Shown piece after piece: positions 39,127-49,853 of a stretch of DNA of 64,000 nucleotides; the first letter of the stretch is position 1; every line of letters starts with the position of its first letter. The position numbers and the translations under genes are program-made. Source of the stretch: Halomonas sp. DQ26W (GTDB lineage Bacteria; Pseudomonadota; Gammaproteobacteria; Pseudomonadales; Halomonadaceae); assembly GCF_003339685.1 (NCBI RefSeq), contig NZ_QPKI01000001.1:73496-137495 (forward strand), read 5' to 3'. The notes beneath the pieces are model-generated. The model did no database searches. It was not told the origin of the DNA and saw only the letters and a program-made list of their open reading frames with translations.

Positions 39127-40449
39127 ATGACCCAGATGACACCCCGTGAGATCGTCCACGCCCTGGACCAATACATCATCGGTCAGCAGGATGCCAAGCG
39201 CGCCGTCGCCATCGCCCTGCGCAACCGCTGGCGGCGCATGCAGCTCGACGACGACCTGCGCCACGAGGTCACACCGAAGAACATCCTGATGATAGGCCCC
39301 ACCGGCGTAGGCAAGACCGAGATCGCCCGTCGCCTGGCCAAGCTGGCCCGGGCGCCCTTCATCAAGGTCGAGGCTACCAAGTTCACTGAGGTGGGCTACG
39401 TGGGCCGCGACGTCGAATCGATCATCCGCGACCTGACCGAGGCCGCTATCAAGCTGGTCCGCGAACAGGCCAAGGAAGAGGTCAGCCACCGCGCCGAGGA
39501 CGCCGCCGAGGACCGCATCCTCGACGCCCTGCTGCCTCCGCCCCGGGGACAGGAAGAGAGCGCCCGCAGCGACAGCTCGACGCGCCAGATCTTCCGCAAG
39601 AAGCTGCGCGAGGGCCAACTCGACGACAAGGAGATCGATATCGAAATCACCCCCCAGGGGCCGGGTATCGACATCATGACCCCGCCGGGCATGGAGGAGA
39701 TGACCAGCCAGCTGCAGAGCCTGTTCTCCAACATGGGCCGGCAGAAGAGCGAGATCCGCCGGGTGGCAGTGAAGGATGCCTTCGCCCTGCTGCGCGACGA
39801 GGAGGCCGGCAAGCTGGTCAACGATGAAGAGATCAAGCACCGTGCCATCGACGCCGTGGAGCAGAACGGTATCGTGTTCCTCGACGAAATCGACAAGGTG
39901 ACCAAGGGCAGCGGACAGTCCAGCGGTGGCGAAGTCTCCCGCGAGGGGGTTCAGCGCGACCTGCTACCGCTGATCGAGGGCTCCACGGTCTCGACCAAAT
40001 ACGGCATGGTCAAGACCGACCATATCCTGTTCATCGCCTCCGGCGCCTTCCACCTGTCGCGTCCCTCGGACCTGATCCCCGAGCTGCAGGGCCGCCTACC
40101 GATCCGTGTCGAGCTCAATGCTCTGACGCCGGACGACTTCAAGCGCATCCTCACCGAGCCCTCTGCCTCGCTGACCAAGCAGTACAAGGCACTGCTGGCC
40201 ACCGAAGGGCTGGATATCAGCTTCACCCCAGACGGAATCGTGCGTATCGCCGAGATCGCCTGGAAGGTCAACGAGGGCACCGAGAACATCGGCGCACGCC
40301 GCCTGCACACCGTGATGGAGCGCCTGCTGGAAGAGGCCTCGTTCAAGGGAGCCGATATCGGCACGCCGCTGGAGATCGATGCCGCCTACGTGGATTCCCA
40401 GCTCGGCGAGCTGGCTATGGACGAGGATCTGTCGCGGTATATTCTGTAG
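39127..40449 (+). CDS. hslU: ATP-dependent protease ATPase subunit HslU (ClpY)
   Basis: AAA+ unfoldase that feeds HslV. 440 residues: [15 protein letters not shown], Walker A GPTGVGKT at 57-64, pore-loop region [12 protein letters not shown], the intermediate domain inserted after it (about 110-240), Walker B VFLDEIDK, and the C-terminal tail LSRYIL that docks into HslV. Start [10 protein letters not shown] at 39127, directly after hslV. The 254 bp beyond the stop contain repeat family A copy 2. Confidence 0.98.
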   Translation: MTQMTPREIVHALDQYIIGQQDAKRAVAIALRNRWRRMQLDDDLRHEVTPKNILMIGPTGVGKTEIARRLAKLARAPFIKVEATKFTEVGYVGRDVESIIRDLTEAAIKLVREQAKEEVSHRAEDAAEDRILDALLPPPRGQEESARSDSSTRQIFRKKLREGQLDDKEIDIEITPQGPGIDIMTPPGMEEMTSQLQSLFSNMGRQKSEIRRVAVKDAFALLRDEEAGKLVNDEEIKHRAIDAVEQNGIVFLDEIDKVTKGSGQSSGGEVSREGVQRDLLPLIEGSTVSTKYGMVKTDHILFIASGAFHLSRPSDLIPELQGRLPIRVELNALTPDDFKRILTEPSASLTKQYKALLATEGLDISFTPDGIVRIAEIAWKVNEGTENIGARRLHTVMERLLEEASFKGADIGTPLEIDAAYVDSQLGELAMDEDLSRYIL

Positions 40450-40510
40450 CGTATGAGATGCAGTAACGAATGATCTGAGCTGTCATGAAGGCGTCGGGCG
40501 AGCAGTGACG

Positions 40511-40664
40511 TGACCTTAGCAAGAGCGCTGGCTCAAGCGCAGCAGCGCGCGGCGATCGACAGGGATGTCGATCGAGGACAGGCAAGAGGGACCTTGTTCC
40601 TGTCCGACGCGCAAGCTGCAAGCGCAGGGTCAGGGTTTCGCTCTTGATTGTCGCGAATCGCTCG
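40511..40664 (+). repeat. Dispersed structured repeat, family A, copy 2
   Basis: Homologous to 15487-15643. The first hairpin (40553-40574: arms CGATCGACA and TGTCGATCG, loop GGGA) is identical to copy 1. The second (40576-40605) has arms GGACAGGCAAG and CTTG-TT-CCTGTCC around the same AGGGAC loop; four arm positions differ from copy 1 with pairing kept. It lies between hslU and the DUF971 gene on the sense strand and could be part of either transcript. Confidence 0.8.
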
Positions 40665-40703
40665 GCCCGGCGCCTGACGCCCATTCTTGCGAAGGACACC
40701 GAC

Positions 40704-41087
40704 ATGACCGCCCCCACCCCCAGCAAGATCCATTACCGCAAGAAGGCCCGCGAGTTGGAGCTCACCTACGCCGACGGCCAGACCCATTGCCTGCCGGTCG
40801 AGTACCTGCGCGTCTACTCCCCCTCCGCCGAGGTGCGCGGCCACAACCCCAGCCAGGCGGTATTGCAGGTCGGCAAGAAGGATATCGGGCTCAAGAACAT
40901 CGAGCCTGTCGGCCGCTATGCCGTCAAACTGCATTTCGATGACGGCCACGACAGCGGCCTGTATAGCTGGGAGTACCTTCGCGACCTGATCGAGAACCGC
41001 GAGGCCTACTGGGCCGACTACCTGCGACGCCTGGAGGAAGCCGGCGCGTCGCGAGCGCCGCTGGGCATCGAGATCAAGCAGTTGTAG
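40704..41087 (+). CDS. DUF971 / gamma-butyrobetaine hydroxylase-like N-terminal domain protein
   Basis: 127 residues; small cytoplasmic protein of the DUF971 family, a fold also found at the N-terminus of gamma-butyrobetaine hydroxylase. Conserved segments: LELTYADGQTHCLPVEYLRVYSPSAEV and KLHFDDGHDSGLYSWEYLRDL. The ATG at 40704 has AAGGA 8 bases upstream. Its place directly after hslVU is conserved in pseudomonads. No enzymatic residues of the hydroxylase domain are present; a link to iron-sulfur or metal handling has been suggested for relatives but cannot be read here. Confidence 0.85.
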   Translation: MTAPTPSKIHYRKKARELELTYADGQTHCLPVEYLRVYSPSAEVRGHNPSQAVLQVGKKDIGLKNIEPVGRYAVKLHFDDGHDSGLYSWEYLRDLIENREAYWADYLRRLEEAGASRAPLGIEIKQL

Positions 41088-41195
41088 GAGACCGACGTCA
41101 AGACAAGCGCGGCCGTGCAAGGCTACAATGGCGCCCATTCGAGGCCGAATCACCCCGGCCTCCTCACATTGCCGCGATTCGGGAGCCTTTTTCGC

Positions 41196-41963
41196 ATGAG
41201 CCCTCTTTCAAGCCCCGGGGACAAACACACCACTCATTTCGGCTACCAGGAAGTACCGGTCGACGAAAAGGCCTCACGCGTGGCCGATGTCTTCCACTCC
41301 GTAGCGGCCCGCTACGATGTCATGAACGACTTGATGTCCTTCGGCATTCATCGTCTCTGGAAGCGACTGACCATCGAACGTTCCGGCGTACGTCCCGGCC
41401 ATAGCGTGCTGGATATCGCTGGTGGCACCGGTGACCTGACGTACAAGTTTTCCCGCATGGTGGGCCCACGCGGCCGCGTGGTGCTGGCCGATATCAACGA
41501 ATCCATGCTGCGGGTCGGCCGCGACAAGCTGCTGGACAACGGCGTTGGGGGCAATGTCGAATACGTCCAGGCCAATGCCGAATGCCTGCCCTTCCCCGAC
41601 AACACCTTCGATTGCATCACCATCGCATTCGGCCTGCGCAACGTCACCGACAAGGAATCCGCCCTGCGCTCCATGACCCGGGTACTCAAGCCCGGTGGAC
41701 GCGTACTGGTGTTGGAGTTCTCCAAGCCGATCAACCCGCTCCTTTCCAAAGCCTACGACGAATACTCATTTCGGCTGCTGCCCCGGATGGGTCAAATGGT
41801 GGCCGGCGACGCCGACAGCTATCGCTACCTGGCCGAATCGATCCGCATGCACCCCGACCAGGAGACACTGCAGCAGATGATGGAGGCCGCCGGGCTGGAG
41901 CGGGTCGAATACACAAATCTCACCGGGGGCATCGTTGCCCTGCATCGCGGCATCAAGCTTTGA
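41196..41963 (+). CDS. ubiE: Demethylmenaquinone/2-methoxy-6-polyprenyl-benzoquinol methyltransferase
   Basis: SAM-dependent C-methyltransferase of ubiquinone synthesis. 255 residues: [36 protein letters not shown], the family signature, SAM-binding [34 protein letters not shown], and [30 protein letters not shown]. Start ATG at 41196; 27 upstream in-frame codons are not conserved. First of the tightly packed ubiE-ubiJ-ubiB group. Confidence 0.97.
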   Translation: MSPLSSPGDKHTTHFGYQEVPVDEKASRVADVFHSVAARYDVMNDLMSFGIHRLWKRLTIERSGVRPGHSVLDIAGGTGDLTYKFSRMVGPRGRVVLADINESMLRVGRDKLLDNGVGGNVEYVQANAECLPFPDNTFDCITIAFGLRNVTDKESALRSMTRVLKPGGRVLVLEFSKPINPLLSKAYDEYSFRLLPRMGQMVAGDADSYRYLAESIRMHPDQETLQQMMEAAGLERVEYTNLTGGIVALHRGIKL

Positions 41964-41970
41964 GGCAGTG

Positions 41971-42609
41971 ATGACGTTGACTCCCACCCTGTTGCTGGCC
42001 GGCATCGAACGGACGCTCAATGCCCTGCTAGCACGTGATCCCGCAGCGCCTTCGCGGCTGGCCCGGCTCAGCGGAAACCGGCTGCTACTTCGCCTCGAGC
42101 GACCCGAGCTGGCACTGGCCATCCACTTCCATCCTGACGGTCTCGACCTGTTGAGCCCTCAGGAAACCCCCGAAGACGCCTTCGACGCCTGCGTCGAATT
42201 GAATGCCGAGGCCCTGGGCGAACTGTTGGGCGGCGAAAGTATCGAGCGACTGTTGTTCCAGGGCAAGCTCTCGGTGCGCGGCCGTGCCCACCTGCTCGAG
42301 GAGGCCCGGGACCTGTTGCTGGACCTGGACCTGGACTGGGAGGGGGAACTGGCAAGCTGGCTCGGGGATGCCCCCGCCCACAACCTTGCCGAGGGCTTGC
42401 GTCGCGCATCTCGCTGGGGCCGTCGTGCCCACAGCGAGATGCGCAGCGATATCGCCGAATTCGTTTTCGAGGAAGCGAAACTGCTGCCCGGGCGACACCA
42501 GCTCGACAACCTGCGCGACCACCTCACCGAGCTTGAAGTGACCACGGACCGACTCGCCGCCCGCCTGGACAGACTGCATCGTCAACTGGCACACGAGGCC
42601 TCGCTATGA
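41971..42609 (+). CDS. ubiJ: Ubiquinone biosynthesis accessory factor UbiJ (SCP2 domain)
   Basis: Lipid-binding accessory protein that helps the Ubi enzyme complex under aerobic conditions. 212 residues: N-terminal SCP2 sterol-carrier domain (about 10-110, [28 protein letters not shown]) and a C-terminal helical coiled region ([26 protein letters not shown]). It starts 8 bp after ubiE and overlaps ubiB by 4 bp, so it is co-translated with them. Sequence conservation in this family is low; position between ubiE and ubiB is the strongest support. Confidence 0.93.
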   Translation: MTLTPTLLLAGIERTLNALLARDPAAPSRLARLSGNRLLLRLERPELALAIHFHPDGLDLLSPQETPEDAFDACVELNAEALGELLGGESIERLLFQGKLSVRGRAHLLEEARDLLLDLDLDWEGELASWLGDAPAHNLAEGLRRASRWGRRAHSEMRSDIAEFVFEEAKLLPGRHQLDNLRDHLTELEVTTDRLAARLDRLHRQLAHEASL

Positions 42610-44231
42610 TGAGTCTTCGTTTGCTGCGCATCCTCTGGGTGATTACCCGCTATCGCCTCGACACGCTGCTGCCATTGGAGCGGATGCCCTGGTACCTCAA
42701 GCTGATGTTCACCCTATCGCCTTTGCGCCTGGTGCCGATCGGCAAGCGGTCGCCGGGTGAACGCCTGCGCCTGGCGCTGGAAGCCCTCGGCCCCATCTTC
42801 GTCAAGTTCGGCCAGCTGCTCTCCACCCGACGCGACCTGCTACCCGAGGAGATCGCCGACGAGCTCCGGCGGCTGCAGGATCAGGTACCCCCCTTCCCTG
42901 GCCGCGAAGCCCGCGAGCGGGTGGAGGCGGAGCTGCATATGTCGATTGACGAGGCATTCGCCCACTTCGAGCCCGAGCCGCTAGCCTCTGCCTCTATCGC
43001 CCAGGTCCATGCCGCCCGCCTGCATACCGGCGAGGAGGTGGTGGCCAAGATCATCCGCCCGGGTATCGAGCACATCATGCGCCAGGACATGGCACTGATG
43101 TATCGGGTAGCCGGTGTACTGGCCAGAATCCCCGAGGCCCGTCGCCTGCGTCCGGTGGAAGTGGTGCGTGATTACGAGTCGACGCTGTTCGACGAGCTGG
43201 ACTTGCACAAGGAAGCCGCGAACACCTCGCAGCTCAAGCGCAACTTCAAGAACTCGCCGCTGCTCTACGTACCGGCGACCTATTGGTCGCACACCCGCCG
43301 TCGTGTCATGGTGCAGGAGCGCATCTATGGCGTTCCGGTCGCCGACCTGGCGGCGCTGAAAGCGCAGGGTACCGATCTCAAGCGCCTCGCCGAACGCGGT
43401 GTGGAGATCTTCTTCACCCAGGTCTTTCGCGATAACTTCTTTCATGCCGACATGCATCCCGGCAATATCTTTGTTGCCCGGGAGCACCCGCACGATCCCC
43501 AGTACATCGCCATCGACTGCGGCATCGTGGGCAGTCTCACCCGCGAGGATCAGGACTATCTGGCGCGCAACCTGCTCGCCTTCTTCCACCAGGACTATTA
43601 TGAAGTGGCGGCGCTGCACATCGAGTCGGGATGGGTCGGCGAGAACACCCGAGCCAACGAGTTCGCCGCCGCCATTCGCACCGTGTGCGAGCCGATCCTC
43701 GAAAAACCACTCAAGGACATTTCCTTCGGCCAAGTGCTGCTAGGCCTGTTCAAGACCGCCCGCCGCTTCAACATGGAGGTCCAGCCGCAGTTGGTGCTCT
43801 TGCAGAAGACCCTGCTCAACATCGAGGGACTCGGGCGCCAGCTCTATCCCGACCTGGACCTCTGGACCACTGCAAAGCCCTACCTTGAAGAGTGGATGAA
43901 AGAGCGTGCAGGCGCCAGCGGCCTCTGGGAGTCACTCAAGCGCCAGGCCCCTGAGCTGGCGCGCCAGCTCCCCGAGCTGCCGTCCGTGGCCCATCACGCC
44001 CTGAGCCGCATCGAGCATGAGCATCGCCAGCGCCACCGCCAGGCCCTCGCCCTGGACGGCATACAACGGCAGCTTCGAGATAGCCGTCGCAGTAGCCGTC
44101 GGCTGCGGCTGGGCGTTCTGCTGGCCGGGCTGGCGCTGGCCTGGCAGCCGCTGAGCCAATGGGCCGCCAGCCAGCCATGGCCCGTACTGTTGATCGCCAT
44201 CACCGGGCTGCTGCTACTGGCCTGGCAATGA
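42606..44231 (+). CDS. ubiB: Ubiquinone biosynthesis kinase-like ATPase UbiB
   Basis: Atypical kinase/ATPase of the ABC1/ADCK family needed for ubiquinone synthesis. 541 residues: N-terminal KxGQ motif ([19 protein letters not shown]), ala-rich loop ([13 protein letters not shown]), catalytic [11 protein letters not shown], metal-binding AIDCGIVG, and C-terminal membrane segments ([17 protein letters not shown] and [16 protein letters not shown]). Start codons at 42606 and 42609 (ATGATG) are both usable. hisE follows after 30 bp. Confidence 0.97.
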   Translation: MMSLRLLRILWVITRYRLDTLLPLERMPWYLKLMFTLSPLRLVPIGKRSPGERLRLALEALGPIFVKFGQLLSTRRDLLPEEIADELRRLQDQVPPFPGREARERVEAELHMSIDEAFAHFEPEPLASASIAQVHAARLHTGEEVVAKIIRPGIEHIMRQDMALMYRVAGVLARIPEARRLRPVEVVRDYESTLFDELDLHKEAANTSQLKRNFKNSPLLYVPATYWSHTRRRVMVQERIYGVPVADLAALKAQGTDLKRLAERGVEIFFTQVFRDNFFHADMHPGNIFVAREHPHDPQYIAIDCGIVGSLTREDQDYLARNLLAFFHQDYYEVAALHIESGWVGENTRANEFAAAIRTVCEPILEKPLKDISFGQVLLGLFKTARRFNMEVQPQLVLLQKTLLNIEGLGRQLYPDLDLWTTAKPYLEEWMKERAGASGLWESLKRQAPELARQLPELPSVAHHALSRIEHEHRQRHRQALALDGIQRQLRDSRRSSRRLRLGVLLAGLALAWQPLSQWAASQPWPVLLIAITGLLLLAWQ

Positions 44232-44261
44232 ACTTGACCCACCGCAACAGGAAGCTGTGTC

Positions 44262-44597
44262 ATGCGTGATACTCTCGACCAACTCTTCGAGGTGCTGGAG
44301 CAGCGCCGAACCGCCGATCCCGCCGATTCTTACGTTTCCGCCTTGCATCACAAGGGGCTGAACAAGATACTCGAGAAAGTCGGCGAGGAAGCCACCGAGA
44401 CACTGCTGGCAGCCAAGGATGCCGAGGCCGGCGGTGAGGCGGAACGAAAGGCGCTGGTCGCCGAGACCGCCGACCTGTGGTTTCATAGCCTTGTGATGCT
44501 GTCGCATCTAGGACTCGACCACCAGGACGTGCTTGACGAGTTGGCCCGGCGCTTCGGTATTTCCGGGCACGAAGAGAAGGCGGCAAGGTCCAAGTAA
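44262..44597 (+). CDS. hisE: Phosphoribosyl-ATP pyrophosphatase
   Basis: Second step of histidine biosynthesis. 111 residues: all-alpha NTP pyrophosphohydrolase with [22 protein letters not shown] and the acidic metal site [13 protein letters not shown]. In pseudomonads hisI (phosphoribosyl-AMP cyclohydrolase) lies between ubiB and hisE; here only 30 bp separate them, so hisI is missing from this locus. HisE is the single-domain form, not a HisIE fusion. Confidence 0.96.
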   Translation: MRDTLDQLFEVLEQRRTADPADSYVSALHHKGLNKILEKVGEEATETLLAAKDAEAGGEAERKALVAETADLWFHSLVMLSHLGLDHQDVLDELARRFGISGHEEKAARSK

Positions 44598-44643
44598 ACA
44601 GGTGTTCCGGATCGACCGGAGACCCGACTCAGAGGAAACTTTC

Positions 44644-44910
44644 ATGTTAGGTGGCATCAGTATCTGGCAACTGCTGATCGTACTCGGCATCATCATCCTG
44701 ATTTTCGGCACCAAGAAGCTGCGCAACGTCGGCACCGATCTGGGTGGTGCGGTGAAAGGCTTCAAGCAGGCCGTCAGCGAGGAAGAAAAGGACGAAAAAG
44801 ACAAGGCACACGCCAAGGTCGCCCATGACGAACAGCCCAACACCTATGACGTTCGCGCCGAAGAGAAGGCGGCAGCGGACAAGGTGGAGAATCAGGAAGA
44901 GCGCAAATAA
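44644..44910 (+). CDS. tatA: Sec-independent protein translocase subunit TatA
   Basis: Forms the size-fitting pore of the twin-arginine exporter. 88 residues: [26 protein letters not shown] membrane helix with the FG hinge, an amphipathic helix ([18 protein letters not shown]) and a charged cytoplasmic tail rich in Glu, Lys and Asp. The start has GAGGAAA upstream. Followed by tatB after 6 bp. Confidence 0.96.
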   Translation: MLGGISIWQLLIVLGIIILIFGTKKLRNVGTDLGGAVKGFKQAVSEEEKDEKDKAHAKVAHDEQPNTYDVRAEEKAAADKVENQEERK

Positions 44911-44916
44911 GCCCTC

Positions 44917-45387
44917 ATGTTTGATATCGGCTTTCTCGAACTCCTGATCCTCGGGATCGTGGGCCTGCTGGTGCTCGGCCCGGAGCGCTTGCCAAAGGCG
45001 GCGCGTACCGTCGGGCTGTGGGTGGGCAAGATCAAGCGCACCGTCTCAGGCATGCAGCGGGAGATCAGTTCGCAGCTCGAGGCGGAAGAACTGCGTCAAA
45101 AACTCAAGGAGCAGCAATCGAAGCTCGATGAGAGCCTCGACAGGGCCAAGCGTGATGTGGAGAGCATCGCCAAGCCCTACGCCTCCTCGACACCCAGCCG
45201 ACACAGCGACAAAAGAGCCGAGCCTGACAGGGTTGCTGACGAGAGCACCACTGACGAGGCTCCGCCGCGGCCTGCTGCCGCTCGGCTCGACGACGCCCTG
45301 GCCAGCGCCCAGCATACTGACGACTCGACCTCGGGCGAGCGACCCGCTTCTTCCGACGACGACAAGAAGGATGCCGCTTCCCGATGA
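44917..45387 (+). CDS. tatB: Sec-independent protein translocase subunit TatB
   Basis: With TatC recognises twin-arginine signal peptides. 156 residues: MFDIGFLELLILGIVGLLVLGPERLPKAARTVG (membrane helix with conserved Glu8 and the GPERLP hinge), a long amphipathic region (KRTVSGMQREISSQLEAEELRQKLKEQQ), and an acidic low-complexity tail. It overlaps tatC by 4 bp (ATGA). Confidence 0.96.
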   Translation: MFDIGFLELLILGIVGLLVLGPERLPKAARTVGLWVGKIKRTVSGMQREISSQLEAEELRQKLKEQQSKLDESLDRAKRDVESIAKPYASSTPSRHSDKRAEPDRVADESTTDEAPPRPAAARLDDALASAQHTDDSTSGERPASSDDDKKDAASR

Positions 45388-46172
45388 GCGACTCCGGTGA
45401 CAAGCAGGATTTCGGCCAGGCTCCGTTGATCGAACATCTCATCGAACTGCGATCGCGACTGCTGCGCGCAGTGGTGGCGATCCTGGTGATCTTCCTCGGG
45501 CTCTACCCCTTCGCCAACGAGATCTACACCTTCGTGGCCCAGCCGCTGATGGCGTTGCTGCCCGAAGGCTCGCAGATGATCGCCACCGAAGTGGCTTCGC
45601 CCTTTCTCGCCCCCTTCAAGCTGACCCTGGTGGTAGCGCTGTTCGTGGCCATTCCCTACGTGCTGCACCAGGCCTGGGCCTTCGTTGCGCCGGGGCTCTA
45701 CGATAACGAAAAGGCCCTTGCCCTGCCGATACTGGCCTCAAGCGTAGGGCTGTTCTATGCTGGCGCGGCCTTTGCCTACTATGCGGTGTTCCCGCTGCTG
45801 TTCCAGTTCTTCACCCAGACCGGGCCGGAGAACGTGGCGGTGATGACTGACATCAACCAGTACCTGAACTTCGTACTCAAGCTGTTCTTCGCCTTCGGCG
45901 TCGCCTTCGAGATTCCCATTGCCACCTTCCTGCTGATCGCCTCCGGTGCCACAACCGTCGAGAGCCTGTCGAAGAAACGCCCCTATGTGATCCTGGGCTG
46001 CTTCGTGGTCGGCATGCTGCTGACACCGCCTGACGTGATCTCCCAAAGCCTGCTGGCGGTCCCCATGTACCTGCTCTACGAGGTGGGGATCCTGTTCGGC
46101 CGACTGGTCCGACACCGCCGGCGCAAGGCCTCCGAAGCAAGCGACGAAGCCACAGAGCGGGACGAACCATGA
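45384..46172 (+). CDS. tatC: Sec-independent protein translocase subunit TatC
   Basis: Six-helix core receptor of the Tat exporter. 262 residues: N-terminal APLIEHLIELRSRLLRAVVAI (conserved cytoplasmic E-L-R motif), VASPFLAPFKLTLVVALFVAIPYVLHQAW, the PLLFQFFT segment in the third helix, and LTPPDVISQSLLAVPMYLLYEVGI near the end. Last gene of ubiE-ubiJ-ubiB-hisE-tatABC; a strong terminator begins 1 bp after the stop. Confidence 0.97.
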   Translation: MSDSGDKQDFGQAPLIEHLIELRSRLLRAVVAILVIFLGLYPFANEIYTFVAQPLMALLPEGSQMIATEVASPFLAPFKLTLVVALFVAIPYVLHQAWAFVAPGLYDNEKALALPILASSVGLFYAGAAFAYYAVFPLLFQFFTQTGPENVAVMTDINQYLNFVLKLFFAFGVAFEIPIATFLLIASGATTVESLSKKRPYVILGCFVVGMLLTPPDVISQSLLAVPMYLLYEVGILFGRLVRHRRRKASEASDEATERDEP

Positions 46173-46173
46173 A

Positions 46174-46208
46174 AATGCCCCCACTCGAGAGAATCGAGCG
46201 GGGGCATT
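46174..46208. terminator. Bidirectional terminator between tatC and elbB
   Basis: AATGCCCCC and GGGGGCATT (9 bp) with an inner ACTCGA/TCGAG pairing form a strong hairpin between the convergent tatC and elbB. T-runs are short on both sides. Confidence 0.8.
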
Positions 46209-46226
46209 GGCTTGCGTCGAAAGCGG

Positions 46227-46889
46227 CTAGAGATCCATCATCTCATCGATGCGGTCGACCAGCTTGAAGATGCCGGTGGCCGCCTCGCTGATGCGGGTCG
46301 CCAGCATGTAGGCCGGCGTGGTGACCACACGATTCTCGAAGTCGACCACGATATCCTCGACGCCGCAGCTACGATGCAGCCCCCCCATGGCGCTGATGGC
46401 GCCGGAAACCCCCGGGTCATGCCCAATCGTCACGGAGATACCCGAGCCCAGCAGCTTCGGCACCAGCGCGGGACTGATACACATCAGGCCGATGGGCTTG
46501 CGTGATTCATGGAACGGTGCAACGGCTTCGACAAGCCCCTCTAGGACTTCCATATCGCTGCCCGCCCAGGCAAAGTTGGAGAAGTTCTTGGCCGCCCCAA
46601 AGCCGCCGGGCAGTATCACGGCATCGAACTCTACCGCATCGAGGTCCTCGAGAGGACTGATATCCCCGCGTGCCAGCCGTGCCGACTCCACCAGTACACG
46701 ACGCACTTCACCCTCGGCCATCTCGCCAGTGCGATGATTGATGACATGATGTTGCTCGATGTCTGGCGCGAAGCAGCGATAGCCGATACCCAGTTGGTCC
46801 AGCCGCAGCAGGGTCAGAGTGGTCTCGTATATCTCCGAGCCATCCTGAACGCCGCAGCCCGACAGGATGACCGCCACCTGTTTGCTCAT
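46227..46889 (-). CDS. elbB: ElbB family protein (DJ-1/PfpI-like glyoxalase)
   Basis: 220 residues; class I glutamine-amidotransferase-like fold, closest to Escherichia coli ElbB (isoprenoid biosynthesis protein with amidotransferase-like domain, reported to have glyoxalase III activity). Landmarks: VAVILSGCGVQDGSEIYE at the start, ILPGGFGAAKNFSNFA, and the nucleophile elbow KPIGLMCISPAL with Cys137. Convergent with tatC and divergent from hemB. The physiological substrate is not evident. Confidence 0.92.
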   Translation of the reverse strand: MSKQVAVILSGCGVQDGSEIYETTLTLLRLDQLGIGYRCFAPDIEQHHVINHRTGEMAEGEVRRVLVESARLARGDISPLEDLDAVEFDAVILPGGFGAAKNFSNFAWAGSDMEVLEGLVEAVAPFHESRKPIGLMCISPALVPKLLGSGISVTIGHDPGVSGAISAMGGLHRSCGVEDIVVDFENRVVTTPAYMLATRISEAATGIFKLVDRIDEMMDL

Positions 46890-46937
46890 GCCTTTCTCCT
46901 TGTAATGAAGGCGCCTCGAATGAAGGGCTCTACCTGA

Positions 46938-48095
<1,158 letters not shown>

Positions 48096-48139
48096 AGGAG
48101 CCTGTCGGAATAGCCCGGCGTTAAGTCCGACAGGCTCCT
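48096..48139. terminator. Hairpin shared by hemB and the DUF3087 gene
   Basis: AGGAGCCTGTCGGA (48096-48109) and TCCGACAGGCTCCT (48126-48139) form a perfect 14-bp stem with a 16-base loop. It starts at the base after the hemB stop and overlaps the stop codon of the convergent gene. No T run, so rho-independent termination is uncertain. Confidence 0.6.
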
Positions 48140-48650
48140 AACTACGCTTGAAGGCGGCCAGGTCGTGCGGATCGAATCCCTCTACCCGCTCGGCCAGGCC
48201 CCGCTCTTGGCGCAGCCCCCTGATCTTCTGCCGCTCGGCGATGAGTTCGGCATCGTCATCCATGGTGCGGCCGTTGAGTTCGGCCAGCTGCACCATGCCC
48301 TGGTGGTAGAAGGTCATCAGGTCGAGTGCCACGTCATTGCCCTGCTCCGCCTCACGACGCAGGGTGGAGAGGTAGCCGCTGACCCGGGACAGATGGTGCT
48401 TGAGCTGCCATACATATCGCATTTCGGTCATCCAGGGACGCTCGCGCAGCACGGCGAAGGTCAAGCTGGTGACGATCAGGCCCAGCAGCACCCCAAGCCC
48501 GTTGAGCCAGAGGCTGGAACCGAAGGTGGTGGTCAGTAGCTGGGAGAGCACCAGCCCGAAGACGATCAGCTGGGCGGCCATGGCCACGCTGATCAGCCGC
48601 GCCTTGCGACGGTAGGTTTCCGGGTCATGGTGCTCGAAACGGAACGGCAT
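48138..48650 (-). CDS. DUF3087 family membrane protein
   Basis: 170 residues of unknown function: MPFRFEHHDPETYRRKAR, then two membrane segments (about 19-40, LISVAMAAQLIVFGLVLSQLL, and about 47-68, WLNGLGVLLGLIVTSLTFAVL) in a hairpin, and a cytoplasmic helical C-terminus (MRYVWQLKHHLSRVSGYLSTLRREAEQGNDVAL). AGGAGG five bases before the ATG at 48650 sets the start; 21 in-frame codons upstream are less likely. It lies downstream of aroG on the same strand and convergent with hemB. Recognised only as a conserved gammaproteobacterial family. Confidence 0.8.
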   Translation of the reverse strand: MPFRFEHHDPETYRRKARLISVAMAAQLIVFGLVLSQLLTTTFGSSLWLNGLGVLLGLIVTSLTFAVLRERPWMTEMRYVWQLKHHLSRVSGYLSTLRREAEQGNDVALDLMTFYHQGMVQLAELNGRTMDDDAELIAERQKIRGLRQERGLAERVEGFDPHDLAAFKRS

Positions 48651-48756
48651 CGGTGCCTCCTCTGCTTGGCTCGCGGCGGGAAAGTACGGGATTATCCCGT
48701 CATTCACCGCCACGGTACAGGCAAAGAGGTCAGGTCGGCATGGCCAACCGGCCGGA

Positions 48757-49848
48757 TCAACCCGAGCGGAGCTGTTCCGCTGCCTCCATCAGCAGCGCCT
48801 CGGTGGTTTCCCAGCCCAGGCAAGCATCGGTCACCGACACGCCGTAGCGCATGGTAGCGGGCTCGAGGACCTGCCGCCCCTCCTCCAGGTGGCTCTCCAG
48901 CATCAGCCCCATCAGCGAGGTCTCCCCGGCCAGGCGCTGCGTCAGCACGTCGCGCAGCACGTCGCCTTGGCGGCGGTGGTCCTTGCAGGCGTTGGCATGG
49001 CTACAGTCGACCATCAGACGAGGCGCCAGCCCAGCGGCTTCCAGTGCCTGGCGACAGGCTTTCACCGAATCGGCGTCGTGGTTGGGGCCGTCATGGCCAC
49101 CGCGCAGTACCAGGTGAGTGTGGGGGTTGCCTACGGTCTCACGCATCACTGGGCGACCATCGGCGGCAAGGCCGAAGTGCTGGTGGGGATGCGCCGCCGC
49201 CCGCATGGCGTCCAGGGCGACCTTGACGTCGCCGCTGGTGGCATTCTTGAAGCCCACCGCCGCGTCCAGTCCACTAGCCAGCTCACGATGCAACTGGGAT
49301 TCGCTGGTGCGCGCGCCGATGGCTACCCAAGCCAGCAGATCTTCCAGGTAGGGGGCGAGCATCGGCTGCAGTAACTCAGTGGCTATCGGCAGGCCGAGCG
49401 AGGCGATATCACGCATCAACTGGCGTGACAGCTGAAGGCCGCGGGCCATGTCGCCACTGCCGTCGAGGCCAGGGTCATAGGCAAGTCCCTTCCAGCCGAC
49501 CGTGGTACGCGGCTTCTCCACGTAGACGCGCATAACTGGCAGCAGGCGATCCGACACCCTGGGGGCCAACTCGGCCAGGCGTTGCGCGTACTCCAGCGCC
49601 GCCACGGGGTCGTGAATCGAGCAGGGACCCACCACGACCAGCAAGCGGTCGTCACGGCCCTGCAGGATATCGTGAACGGCCTGGCGTTGAGCCTGGAGGC
49701 GCTCGGCCAACAGCAGATCCAGCGGGAGGCTGCGACGCAGTTCGACTGGGGTGGGCAGCGTCGTCTCGGTTCGTCTCGTGTCGGCGGCGACATCGAAATC
49801 GGCGAGGTCGGCGGGCAGGCGCTCGGCAAGGGAAGTGTGGGCATTCAT
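48757..49848 (-). CDS. aroG: 3-deoxy-7-phosphoheptulonate (DAHP) synthase, class I
   Basis: First committed step of aromatic synthesis: condenses phosphoenolpyruvate with erythrose 4-phosphate. 363 residues: LLVVVGPCSIHDPVAALEYA, RVYVEKPRTTVGWKGL, IGARTSESQLHRELASGL, VGFKNATSGD, LVLRGGHDGPN, VDCSHANACKDH and GVSVTDACLGWE are the AroF/G/H signatures. Which aromatic acid inhibits it is not certain, hence the symbol is provisional. The ATG at 49848 (GGAG 9 bases upstream) is chosen; an in-frame ATG at 49878 with GGAAG is possible. Two aromatic-rich leader peptides and an attenuator lie upstream. Confidence 0.93.
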   Translation of the reverse strand: MNAHTSLAERLPADLADFDVAADTRRTETTLPTPVELRRSLPLDLLLAERLQAQRQAVHDILQGRDDRLLVVVGPCSIHDPVAALEYAQRLAELAPRVSDRLLPVMRVYVEKPRTTVGWKGLAYDPGLDGSGDMARGLQLSRQLMRDIASLGLPIATELLQPMLAPYLEDLLAWVAIGARTSESQLHRELASGLDAAVGFKNATSGDVKVALDAMRAAAHPHQHFGLAADGRPVMRETVGNPHTHLVLRGGHDGPNHDADSVKACRQALEAAGLAPRLMVDCSHANACKDHRRQGDVLRDVLTQRLAGETSLMGLMLESHLEEGRQVLEPATMRYGVSVTDACLGWETTEALLMEAAEQLRSG

Positions 49849-49853
49849 GGTGG

